A program made the position numbers and the translations under genes. The notes beneath the pieces were generated by a model. That model did no database searches. It was not told the origin of the DNA and worked only from the letters and a program-made list of their open reading frames with translations. Below are positions 34,758 through 46,400 of a stretch of 64,000 bases of DNA, piece after piece. This DNA comes from Medicago truncatula (Eukaryota; Streptophyta; Magnoliopsida; Fabales; Fabaceae), in assembly GCF_003473485.1 (NCBI RefSeq), contig NC_053049.1:14570001-14634000 (forward strand). Direction: 5' to 3'. Every line of letters starts with the position of its first letter. The first letter of the stretch is position 1.

Positions 34758-35352
34758 CCTTTTTTAGCTTATAAGTTTCTTTCGCACCATATTTTTTTTC
34801 CCAAAATACCCCCTTGTTCAGATTCTACAAGAGCAATTTTCAAATGTTAGAGTCAAACTTTGAGGTGTCAGTGTCATTGGCAGCTATAGGATTATGAGAA
34901 CATTCACTCTCTAATTTTAAATATTTAAATGGATCTCACATGTACACAACATTAATTCGTAACTTTTGACTTTATGCATTTTCAAACATACACGAAGTCA
35001 GGTTTTCAATTGATTATTGGCTCTAACTTTATATTTTAGTTTAAAATTATAATGCTGATTGGTTATAATTCAAAACTGAAATGAAATTTAGCTTGCTTGT
35101 TTGGTTATGATTCAATCTCAATCCAAAATATTTCAGAGTTGTGATTGCAATTTGGTCACTAGGATTTGGTGTTCTATAACTTCACACATAATGCTTGGAT
35201 GTGAAGCTTAAATTATTCCTCTCCAAACTTGCGTTCAATATGATATGGATGTGCAGGTCCATGTTACTGCAATTTTGCATTTAGTCATGAACACTTGTAA
35301 CATATTTCAAGAACACACCCAAACTCTTCCATTTGGTTAGGGAATACAGGCC
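34758..35352. other. Intergenic DNA and probable 3' untranslated region of UMPS
   Basis: The right part (about 35150-35352) probably belongs to the UMP synthase transcript (minus strand). No other gene seen. Confidence 0.45.
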
Positions 35353-38300
35353 TTAATTGCACTTTTCCAAATATGCACTCCATCCTTGAAGACGGTATTC
35401 GCGAGCTACTGCAACCGGATTTGCAGATTTGATGATGCCACATCCGACTATGATAATGTCACTACCCCTATCATGGATAACCTGAAAAAGAAAAACATTT
35501 GGTGAATTGTCAAGAGATGGTCAACCCAACTTAGTGGGATAATTGGTTTTGTTGTGGTGAATTGTCAAGAGAAGTAGTACAAGAGTGTGCGAAGCTAATA
35601 AAAAGGAACATAAATAAGAGGAAATAAATGTTGCATTAAGGCATTTTCAATACTGAATATTAAAGGGGTGAGTGGAGAAATACATCTCTACCACAACCTA
35701 GTTACTGCATGCCACATAAATCAACTTCAAAGAAATAAGAATGCAACGAGTTTGTAAAGAAATGGTTTGAATTGCAAATATGCAAGTTAAGTAAAGACGG
35801 GAAGAAAAAAAAAATCCAAATCCTAGTAGGATAAGGGTTGGTTATTATTGTACCGAGATTACACCTGAGATGCTAGCTCAGTAGTAAGAGCTTAGCCATG
35901 TAACCTCAAGGTACATAGTGCAAATCTCATCTATTGTAAAATGGTTGCCACTTTAATTAATAAAAGGCTAAAATATGGTTTTAGTCCCTGCAAATATGTC
36001 TCGTTTTGGTTTTAGTCCCTGTGAAAAAAAAAATTGTTTTTGGTCCTGCAAAATTATTTGTTTTTTAAAATAGTCCCTGACCCCATTTTTGTGATGATTT
36101 GCATACGTGGCACCTGATGACTGAACCCATTTTGTAGTTTTTGGTCCTGCAAAATTTTTTGTTTTTTAAAATAGTCCCTGGAGGGACTATTTTCAAAAAC
36201 AAAAAAATTTGCAGGGACCAAAAACAATTTTTTTTTTCACAGGGACTAAAACCAAAACGAGGCATATTTGCAGGGACTAAAACCATATTTTAGCCTTAAT
36301 AAAAACCTCCCCATTCCCCAAAAATTGGCTTGCCAAGTGAATCAAAGCAGTAATACATTTTCAATAATTTCTTTTCTTTTCAACTGAAATGATAATATTT
36401 AGGTAATTGCCCCATAATATTATTTATTTTTGAATGACAAATGGTAGAAGTTAGTTATTAGATTAATATTTTACTCATTCGTCCAGGTTTAAACCCAGGA
36501 CCTCCAACTCCTTATCCCCTAGCTCAGACCAGTTGAGCTACCCAACCCTCTGATAGCCCCAGAATATTCAAAACCTAATTGATGGAATTTTTGTTCATTT
36601 TCCTGCTCCATTATGTATTTAGGAGATACGATGTTAAAAGGTTGTAAGAGTCACAAACTATTTACCCTCTTTCTCCCTTTCTCTTTATGTTTTTAATGCC
36701 AAAAAACAAAATGAACCCATGAAAGACTGTGTGTGTTTGGTTTGCGGTAGCAAACATTGATTTTGAGTTAATTGATTCTTCGGTGGCGAAGTGAGTTGAG
36801 ACTAAAATGTTCTATGTTTGACTACATTCATGTAAAAATAGGTTGAATAATAAATTTGAATGTACTAATCAAATCTAGAATCAAAAACTATAATTTCTAA
36901 CTTCAAGCAAGTATCAATTTTGAGACGATATTAATTACACTCGATAGAAACCAAACATGTCAGATAAATTTTACACCTCTAGAATCAATTTTGGTTCCTC
37001 CTATAGTAGACCCAAATGTTAAAAGTAAAGTGCTTCATAGATGTCAGATATAAAGATTTTGGAGAGCTAATGAATATGTTATCTGTCTAAAAGTGTGCTC
37101 AATTGATAAAGCTACACTACTAATCCCCTTTAATTGATGGTTCTTTTATTATTTAGAAAATGAATGGTTCATGAAAAGGTGTGCTACTGCTTCATATAAA
37201 ATCATTTATGATCCTTTTGGAGAGAGTTGGTAATTAGCAATGCGTATATCAAATAACATAAATTAAGATGGCAACGTGCATATACTTACAGAATATGGAG
37301 TATTATATTGCTGCCCCAAACCATCACCACCGATCGCCACTTGAACTCCAGGAGTTGCATGAATGAAACAAGGGTTTATCGGTGCCCCAGACCACGATGC
37401 TGGATTGACCGAGATGAAGCCAATAACAAAGTCAGAATGATCCTCAGCAATTTTCACTGCAGCAGCAGTGTAATCTCCCTTGGCAAGGTTACCGGCTGAA
37501 CTCATTTCAGCAAGTAACAACAAACCCTTTCCGCGAGGCAAACCCTAAGCATTGTTCATCATTTGACATGTTAGACTAGAACTTATCATATAACTACAGT
37601 TAAGATAATGTTATGATCATAATTCTTCTATGGACCTTTAATTTCAGTCCATCCACAATTCCAGGACCAGAGATAATGTGAGCATTTACTATATCAGCCC
37701 ACTCCAATATATGAAAGATCCCTCTGCAGACAACATAAACCAAAGATTTCATGCTGAATGCTGAAACAGATGAAAGGAAACTTATAAAGAATACAAAAAT
37801 TTCCAGCAATGTATTACCCTTCATACTGCATGGCAGAGGTGTTACCGATGTCGGCAAACTTACGATCCTCAAATATTAAGAAGTTGTGTTTTTCTGCAAT
37901 CTTCAACGTAAATATCATAAGTTAATAACAAAGTACTCCAGAAATGTATAAAATTCCTCAAAACTTGGCAAAATGTTGCTTATATAAACACATTACACTC
38001 TTTTAGTAGGTTATAATCATCACGAGCATTCTACTTTCAATAAATTATAGCAAAGGTACTTAAGTAGTTAAGTGTGCAGATGTCAACAATATCAGTGTGC
38101 AATACTCAGGCAAAAAAATAATTCTTGAAGCATTATACCGCGCGAAGCTTAGAGCCGAAATCTGGAGTAAAATCTGGAAAAATATCCACATGAGTTTTCA
38201 GCAAGCATATCTCACGCCCAACCTGAGAAACAAGAAAATACAAAATTAGTTAATCAAATTATTCATCATGACCAAACTTCAAACTTTGATGATATTTAAG

Positions 38301-39186
38301 AGAACATGACCCTCTCAATTTTCAACCCATGTTTCAAATTAAGAACACTCTGTAACATTTTCACTGTAAATAAGATATCAAACAATATGCCATAGCTGTA
38401 ATAAAAATTTCTCACCTTTTCTGCAATTTCAAGCAATTCAGCAGCAGTTCCAACATCCGCAGCCAAACACAGATTACTTTCCTTCTCAGCCATTATCTCA
38501 AACAACCTTTTTCCCATTGGATTCTTGGACAACTTAGCCCTCTCCAAATATGACAATGCCTTCTTCAACTTGGTAGTATTTTCCAAAGCAGCAACCTTCT
38601 GATTTTCCTCTAAGAATCTCATAACAACCCTAACCATCTCCTCATCAAGCCTTCCTTTTTCTTTCAAAATTTTCACCATTTCAGTCAATTTAAGAATCGC
38701 ATGCAACTTGATTCCATTACTCTCCAAATTCTCCCTTCCACCTTGTTCTCTATCAATCAAAACAACAGCATCACTGACCTTCAACCCTATGTTACGCAGC
38801 GGTGCAGCAGTTTCCAAAACCGATGTGCCACTAGTAACTAAATCCTCGATTATCAAGCAACTTTGGTCATGCTTAAAATCTCCTTCGATGGCTTTAGAAG
38901 TGCCATAGTCTTTGACTTCCTTGCGGCGCATAACCATAGGGATGTTGTGAGTGACAGATACACAAGTGGCAATAGGTAGAGCAGTATAAGGGACACCACA
39001 GACAAGGTCGAATTTAGTGTTGGAGACAGAGGAAATCATAGTTTGAGAAATTTGTCGGAGGACAGAAGGGTAAGATATAATAAGGCGGAGGTCTATATAA
39101 ATTGGTGAGGAGATGCCGGATTTAAGCTTGAAGTTTCCAAATTTGACAGCTGAGATTTCATGGAGTTTAAGAACTAAAGACTCCAT
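35353..39186 (-). CDS. UMPS: Uridine 5'-monophosphate synthase (OPRT-OMPDC fusion)
   Basis: Catalyses the last two steps of de novo pyrimidine synthesis: orotate + PRPP to OMP, then decarboxylation to UMP. Six exons on the minus strand: 38416-39186, 38139-38222, 37818-37900, 37636-37723, 37290-37544, 35353-35481; all GT/AG, 1410 bases, 469 residues, close to the plant norm. Residues 1-205 are the phosphoribosyltransferase (PRPP motif [12 protein letters not shown] at 111-122; [13 protein letters not shown] near 87). The decarboxylase starts near 235, with catalytic D297, K299 and D302 in [10 protein letters not shown] and GQQYNT near the end. One oddity: the phosphate-binding loop reads VGCGIIK with C441 (codon 35440-35442) where plant and fungal enzymes have Arg. 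The start is the first ATG of a good match to plant UMPS. Confidence 0.95.
35862..35965 (+). repeat. tRNA-derived SINE-like repeat in UMPS intron 5
   Basis: GATGCTAGCTCAGTAGTAAG resembles a tRNA A box, and GTGCAAATCTCATC a degenerate B box about 40 bases on. The right end is cut by the MITE that follows. Confidence 0.4.
35966..36295. mobile_element. Mutator-type MITE with 9-base target duplication
   Basis: 330 bases bounded by GGCTAAAATATGGTTTTAGT and its inverse, with long inverted arms full of TAGTCCCTG motifs. TTAATAAAA stands directly on both sides (35957-35965 and 36296-36304), a perfect 9-base duplication as Mutator-like transposases make. It lies inside the last intron of UMPS. Confidence 0.9.
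36415..36553 (-). repeat. tRNA-derived SINE on the minus strand in UMPS intron 5
   Basis: Minus-strand reading gives GGTTGGGTAGCTCAACTGGT (A box) and GGGTTTAAACCTGG (B box) about 35 bases later. It does not fold as a functional tRNA. The left border is approximate. Confidence 0.5.
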
Positions 39187-40899
39187 TGATGTGCCTTTCT
39201 CAGTGTGCTTAAAGGATTATCTAAAACCTTCAGAACAATCAGTGTCATTCAGTGAGTAAAATCATCAATAAAAATAACGCATACAATACAAGCAGTGTTG
39301 TGAAACAGAAAGCATAGTTGAATTTCAACAAACCGCTGTTGTTCTGCGATACGATACACGATTTAGCATAAAGTGTTTTCAAATAGTAGCTAACTAGCTA
39401 TAGCACTTGCATACAAGTACATGTGCTTATACTTATTCACTAATTACAATTACTAGTACAGATTTAATCATAAAATTCCTCATTCCTCAGATCATAAAGG
39501 GATGACACAACCTTACTAAACGCTATGACTCTGCTTCCACTTCTCATGCACTTGTGCACATGGAATCTAAGCCACTTGATGTGATTATGCCTATAAACTA
39601 GGTTGTTAGAGAAGTTGTTCTTAGAATTTCGATTGGGCTCTTTATAAGTGAGGACTGCCTCCACTTATAAACAGGATGTCGGGTCATATCTCATCTCATC
39701 CAATGTGGGACTCTTAACACACAACTCTAACGCATAGGACTGGGCATTCGTAGCATGACCCGAGTGACCCGATAACTTTGACATGAAAGCAGTGACTCGA
39801 TGAGCAAAGAGCCATTTTAGTCACTGAATGTATGAGATACTGTCACTAATACTATAGTCCTTAAATGTATCGAAATTGCAAACATGTCTCTTATGGCTCT
39901 TTTGTTAGTATTAGATGAACTAAATTGACCAACAAAAAATACCTTCAAGGACAAAATTGACAACCTAAAAACATATCTGAGGACCAAAATGACTAATAAA
40001 AGAGACACATGTGGATGTGTTTACATTTTTGGTACATTCAGGAACCAATGTGACAGCGAGTTACACTTTTAGGGACCAAAATGGTCGGTCACCCATAATA
40101 TAAAGTTAAATTGATTTTGCATAAGCTATAACACGTTTTCATAAACTATCATGGAGAAGTTATGAAAATGAGTTTTTTTTTTTTTTTTTTTCGGTAAGTT
40201 CTCTCAAACAATCTCACAAGTGCTTATGATAGATTGCTAGTAGATAAACTCAAATAAGGCAATCCAAACATTATCTCCGTAACTAACTTTTAACTAATTG
40301 ATTTAACAAATAGTTTGTTTGAAAATAGCTTATAAGCTTGTATGACTAAAAAAGACCTATTCAGTAATTGTTATTTTTTCACAAACTAATAACTTATTTT
40401 TATGAACTTATATCGGTTTTTGATAAGCTAATTGAAATAGTTTATAGCTTATAGTTTATCCCCTGCAATCTTATTTGAAAAAATAAAATATTAATTAAAT
40501 ATAAGACAGAAATGACTTAAACGTAATAATGGAGAAAAAGAGTAAAATGTATGCAGCAAGAGAGAGAGAGATGTTATAAAAAAAGAAATGTGAGTGAATG
40601 TAACGAACGATGAGAGTTTGAGTTTGCACCTTTGTACGATGGCGAGTGTTGTTATTGCCGCTGCTGCATATGTTTCAAGGAATCCATTATCTTCCACTTT
40701 AACGCAGTTTTCAGTTATACAATATTCTCTTAACCAATTTCAAAATCGTCAAATTAGAAGAAAACTATCTTACACTAAATATAAACTCTTTTTATAATGT
40801 TTAATATTATTATATTATCCAAAAAGAAAAAAAAAAGTAAGATACATAAAGTTTGTAAAAACCGACAAAATTAAATAAACTAATTATAATGTGAGTAAT
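39187..40899. other. Upstream region of UMPS and repetitive DNA
   Basis: The first 100 bases should hold the UMPS leader and promoter, but no clear TATA box was found. 39640-39790 contains the phrase CATCCAATGTGGGACTCTTAA and AAGTGAGGACTGCCTCCACTTATAAAC, related to 47860-48070; both look like scraps of one legume repeat (perhaps a short LTR). 39830-40100 and 40083-40460 look like diverged MITEs. The short frame at 40639-40797 (MASVVIAAAAYV...) has no family match by eye. Confidence 0.4.
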
Positions 40900-40913
40900 A
40901 GAATAGAAGAAAA

Positions 40914-41044
40914 TTCAGAAGTCCTAGCTCAACTGGTAAAATGCCGAAATTGTTAGGCTGAATGTCATGACCGAGGTTCGAACCCCGGTACCTCCATTTG
41001 TGTGTGTGAGTTTATAATGGCTTTGCCATTTCGTCTATCTACCA
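40914..41044 (+). mobile_element. tRNA-derived SINE with 14-base target duplication
   Basis: GTCCTAGCTCAACTGGTAAA (A box) and GAGGTTCGAACCCCGG (B box), then a short body ending TCGTCTATCTACC. AGAATAGAAGAAAA is found on both sides (40900-40913, 41045-41058), showing target-primed insertion. A second copy of the family is at 55525-55653. Confidence 0.85.
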
Positions 41045-41488
41045 AGAATAGAAGAAAAGTTATTGACAAAAAAATAAAAATAAAAGAAAAGTTTGTACCA
41101 AAAAACAACAGAATAAAATAAAAGTAAAAATTTAGATATCAAGTGACTTAATGTTCATGTGGTGTTATTGTAGCATTAAGAAATGGTGTTCAAAATTCAT
41201 TTAGAACGTAATTGTAAAATGATTATGTTACTTTAATTAGTAACAATTTATCTTTTTTTAGTTTTTTTTTTTATAATTGTTAACATGTGTTTATTCTTTT
41301 AGAAATAATCCATAAATTGGGGAATAGATTTTATCACCAATGTAAAAATAAATAAACAAATATAAGTATTTAATTGAATAATTAAACAAAACTTGTAACT
41401 TGCTTTTGTAGAGCTACAAAAGGTCATGCCACTTCTACTTGTCACATTAGAAAGAAAATATGATCTTCCAAGTAAAAAAAAAGTAAAT

Positions 41489-42321
41489 AGTCAATTTCCC
41501 TCCTGAAATTGTAAGTTTTATCAATTATCTTCTTGAAATTAACAAAACTTCAATTACCACCCTGAAATTTCACAACGTTAGTCAATTTACCCCCTCTGTC
41601 AAATTTTTCTGTTAGTGAACATGACGTTTTGCAAATACCCCCTGAAGTTTTGCACTTATGTGCAAAATGCCCCCCAAACTTAAAAATTTATATTATTTTT
41701 TTCTTAAAAACAAACAATTAATAGTTAAATATTAAAACTAACTATTAATTTTGGAATTTGGGAAAACTACATGCATATATACATCAAAATAGACTCCAAA
41801 ATGGGGAAAAACATGTATTTTTTAAAGTGACAATAATGAGATGATTTGTGGATTAATATTGGGGGTTGTGTAGTTTAAATGGTTTGAGCAAATTGTTGAA
41901 GGAGTTGGAGGAGTTAAAAGGCTATGATGGTGAAGGAGAAAATATAAATTTAAATCTGATTATTAATTTGTTTATAAACCTCTAAAAATAATAATTTGTC
42001 TATTAGAAATAACCATTGTTGTCACTTTAAAAATACACATTTTTTCCTATTTTGATGTATATATGTATGTAACTTTTCCAAACTCCAAAATTAATAGTTA
42101 GCTTTAATATTTAACTATTAATTGTTTGTTTTTAAGAAAAAAATAATATAAATTTTTAAGTTTGGGGGGCATTTTGCACATAAGTGCAAAACTTCAGGGG
42201 GGGTATTTGCAAAACTTCATGTTCACTAACAGAAAAATTTGACGGAGGGGGTAAATTGACTAACGTTGTGAAATTTCAGGGGGGTAATTGAAGCTTCGTT
42301 AATTTCAGGGGGGTAATTGAT
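41489..42321. mobile_element. Foldback element with arms of more than 300 bases
   Basis: The left arm (41489 to about 41835) and right arm (about 42012-42321) are inverted copies: TCAATTTCCCTCCTGAAATT against AATTTCAGGGGGGTAATTGA at the tips, and CATATATACATCAAAATAG against its inverse near the loop. The loop (about 176 bases) is unrelated to the arms. Probably a non-autonomous Mutator-like or foldback transposon. Two A/T-rich flanks prevent a sure call of the target duplication. Confidence 0.85.
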
Positions 42322-42361
42322 GAAACAATGTGATCTATCTATAACCTAAAGAGAATTATCC

Positions 42362-42490
42362 CCGTGAGTTTAGGTAAGTTGGTAGGGATATTGCATATTA
42401 TATGTAGGGGTTAGGATTCAAACCTCAGATATCCCCACTTCTCTACAATTAAATTGTGAGACCTATAGCCACTAGACTAATTGAAAAAAA
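42362..42490 (+). repeat. Probable tRNA-derived SINE
   Basis: GTGAGTTTAGGTAAGTTGGT (A-box-like) and GGGGTTAGGATTCAAACCTC (B box) are followed by a short body ending in an A-run at 42484-42493. Confidence 0.45.
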
Positions 42491-42493
42491 AAA

Positions 42494-43469
42494 TGTTTTG
42501 TGGACATCCAATTTGACATCCAATATCATATAAACATATCGTTTGGGTACAATTTAAATTTTTTAATCATTATTTTCTCTCATTTCAATTGAAAAACAAA
42601 CTAAATCTTTAGTGTATTTTGCATAAAATCGGATAAATGTACACAAAAAAAAAAATGGATACAATGTCACATTTTTGTGTATTCAAATAACACAACTTTA
42701 AATAAATTGAATATGCATTCAAAATTTCTCACTACACACAAATAAAAGTAATTTTTTTTCCAAATATATTAACTAGGAAAAGATGGTGGGTAGTTCTATT
42801 TTTGGGTACATAGTTTGATATTGATTTGATTATGTGTTCTTCCTAAATAAGTACCATGTCATATACATTTATACAATTCTGAACCAGAACATTAGTATTT
42901 GTTTTCTGTTACACAACAAAACATAATTGTTGTTGGTGTTTCAGGATTCAAATGTTTTTCAATAATCAAAATTGTTAGAACAACAAATTATTACCTGTCT
43001 CTCCTTACCCTAAATCATGTGATTTGTTGCCACTCCTAAAATCACAACACATTTACCTAAAATTTCCCTTTCTTCAATACAATTTTCCTAAATTTTCACC
43101 TTGAATTCTTGTCAATAACTTTTTCAAGATTTTTCAATTTACTCACAACCTCATTAATTGGTCACAATATCTTTGATTTTGCATACACTTTTGGCTTGTT
43201 ACAAGGAACAAGTTTCCATTGAGTCCTTTTGATGACAAAATATAAAAGGAGATAGGTATGTCCTAATTTATGTTAAGAATTTCTATTAAAAAAATAAAAT
43301 GTTTCATTATTATTGCAACATTTTGTTTTATATGTGGTTTGTGCTACATGATTACAATTTTGATATGTGCAATGTCTTGTATCTAAATGCAGAAAAGCAA
43401 CTCAAACATGGCTGGTTGTGAATTCTAGGATCATTTCTTTATTTTGGTTTCAAATATTGAAGGCTAGAA
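42494..43469. other. Upstream region of the AGD11-like gene
   Basis: No gene recognised. A leader intron is possible: GGAGATAGGTATG near 43250 resembles a donor and GCAG near 43391 an acceptor, but no evidence decides this. Confidence 0.4.
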
Positions 43470-46400
43470 ATGTCCTCAAAGCATGAAAGTCCTGATAAGA
43501 AAGATGTATCAGGTTAGAACATTTCATCATTTTTTTTCTTCTAATTACACCCCCCAGAATAATAGAATGATTAATCTTGTACAAAAATAAAAATAGATTT
43601 ATTCATAATATAATCAAAAATTTAGTAGAGGACCAAAGTTGCTCAACTATGTAACTTAGTAATGTACAATGTTGTGTGTGGATTCTCTGCAGCGTTGCGA
43701 CAAGCCTTTAGATCCGGAGAAAAAATGATCTCCAAATCTAATGGCTCTGCAGCATGCTGCACTAAAAACTTATATCTTAGTTTTGTCTCCATCTACAAGA
43801 TTAAGTCTTGGTTAATTTATTATCCTCTTGAAAGGAAACTTCACCTTATAAGCCTTTTTATAAATTATTAGGTACACACAAAAGGCTATCAAATCTGATG
43901 CACCAAGCTGGAAACAGGTATTGTGCCGATTGCGGAACTCCAGAGCCAAAATGGGTGTAAGTGTTAGTCCGATTTTAGTTGGAATTCAAATTGTTAGGAT
44001 TTTTCACTATTTTTGTTGAAATAACATTAGTTCATGTTTTTCGCACTTGCTCTTATTCATTTCATTGTTTATTGAACATCAGATCTTCAAGTCTTGGAGT
44101 ATTTATTTGCATCAAGTGTTCCGGCATACATAGAAGTTTAGGAGTCCACATATCAAAGGTATTTTTCTGATCAAGCATTACATGTTTATCGAAATATGAG
44201 TTCATCACTCGACATTAATTGTTAGCGATTGTGAAAATGTTTATCAGACATCACATGAGATATTGGTCAAGTAAAATAATGCTTGCCATATACATGGAAA
44301 AAGAATGTCATAAGAATTCCATCTAAAAGTCGATATGCATACAGCACATTCTTAATATGTTTTTAGGGTCTGTTTGTATTTCTTATTTAAACCTTTTTAC
44401 TGTCATAAGCATTTGTGACTTGTGAGACTGTCTGTGAGAGCTTTTGATCATAGCTGTTTTCAGCTTATTTTCATAAGTTCTCTACGATATCTTACGAAAA
44501 CAGCTTATAGTTTATTTAAAATTTAAAATCGCTTGACTTTATTTTATCTTTTTTTTTATAAAAACAGTTTATACATAAGCACTTATATGATAAGCGTTTA
44601 AAGCACTAATGCTTAATTAAGTTGTTAATCCCCTTAATCAAAATCGCTACTTGAATACTGCTACATGATCACCACATCTTTTACTATTACAGATTGCATC
44701 ATTGAAGCTAGATCAATGGTCAGATGAACAAGTTGATGCATTAGAGAAGTTGGGTGGAAATACATTCTTAAATAAAAAATATGAAGCTTGCTTACCAAGT
44801 AATATAAAAAAACCAAAACCACATACCTCGATCGAAGAGCGCTCCGAATATATCAGGTAACTAAAAGTAAACCGAATTTTCTTTTTATGTTTTGTGCGGA
44901 GGAATCGCACCATTGTTATTAAGAAATGTCCTAATGATTTTTCAGGAAAAAATATGAGGAACTACAGTTTATGATGGAGAGTGATGAGAATTCATTATGT
45001 CCATTTGTACCATCTCAAGGAAGAAGTGTATCATTAGGTCCGAGTAGTTCTTCATGTTACACTTATCATATTGACAACAAAAAATATGAAAAAGCGCTGA
45101 CAAGACATCATATCGGACACGCATTCCGAAAGAGCTGGACAAGAAAAGATTCTGAGCACAAGTGTTCAAAGAAGAGTACCTCATTGGTAATGTTTCATTT
45201 AATAAATGACAAATTTTTTTTTGAATTAGGAAATTTTTTTAAGCTAGGCTAGCACAAGATGCACTATACCCGCCAACAACTCAACAAAAAACCTCCTATA
45301 CATCCTTATTCAGAAACAGAACACGGAACAAAACACAGCAAGAAAACACCAATACACTGTCCAGCCTTATAACCAAACTTCCAAACTGATCTAACTGCCA
45401 AACCTGCTAACCGAACAACCACAAACAGCAGCAGCCAGGCACCTGCTATCTACACTACACCAGCAATCAGGAACCAACCAGAACCGCAACAGCAACCAAA
45501 ACTCAGCCGCGCAAAACTCCAAGATACCATCTCGGATTCCACCGCCATTCATAATACAAACACGGCTGAGTTTTCAACCGAGATAAGCTCCACTTCCACG
45601 ACAACATTTTAATTTCCTCCGCTACTACTTCCACCTCTATACCACCATTTTTGAAAATGATATTATTCCTAAAATTCCAAATGACCCAAATCGCGGTGTG
45701 CCATATGAATCTCATACCCCTTTTTAATTCTTTCCAATTCGACAGTTGCCCCTCCCAACACGTCCAATGCGAAAAGAGATTTGAAGGTGTAATCAAATTC
45801 ACCTCTAGCCAATTCTCTAACTTTTTCCAAACCTTCCTAGTCTCCTTGCAATGAAGAAATAGATGATTTGTGGACTCCTCCTCCACATTACAAAAAACAC
45901 AAATAGAGCTCGCATTTGTTGGCAATGTATTTCTCCGCACTAAATTCACTCTAGTGGGTACTCGATTAAGAAAACCCTTCCAAGAAAGAGCCACCGCCTT
46001 AGACGGAGCCGGACTCTTCCAAATTTGGCCGAAAACCCGATACTCCGCCTCTCCCCACTCATCCTCCACCAGCAATACCTCCGCCAACTTCTTGTAGGTT
46101 AAACTAACCGTGAAGCGGCCTCCGTCCTCCAACTTCCAACACCACTCGTCCTCCCCTTGAGTCCTATCAAAACCATGAAGATCACGTAACAAATTATTAA
46201 GAATCTCCTCCTCCCAAACAAACAACCTCCTCCTCCAATTAAAAATCAACTCGGTTTCGGTACCTCTATCCTCCCACATTTCCGCCACTTTTGCATCTTT
46301 TTGGTTAGAAATTGCAAAAAGTCTCGGATATTTTGAACAAAAAATCATTTCTCCCCTCCACTTAGTATTCCAAAAGGAAGTATTTAGCCCATTATGCACT

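Noticed and set aside
40594..40797. 67-codon frame MNVTNDESLS... with inner MASVVIAAAAYV
   Set aside because: The first codon is GTG, no donor or continuation, no family. The inner ATG frame could be a gene scrap but cannot be supported.
40919..40995. tRNA-like sequence with A and B boxes
   Set aside because: No acceptor-stem pairing; flanking 14-base duplication shows it is a SINE.
43662..43871. Frame beginning upstream of a CTGCAG acceptor-like site in AGD11 intron 1
   Set aside because: Joining the first exon directly to 43872 gives [20 protein letters not shown], which fits ARF-GAP proteins; the frame in between does not and ends in a stop.
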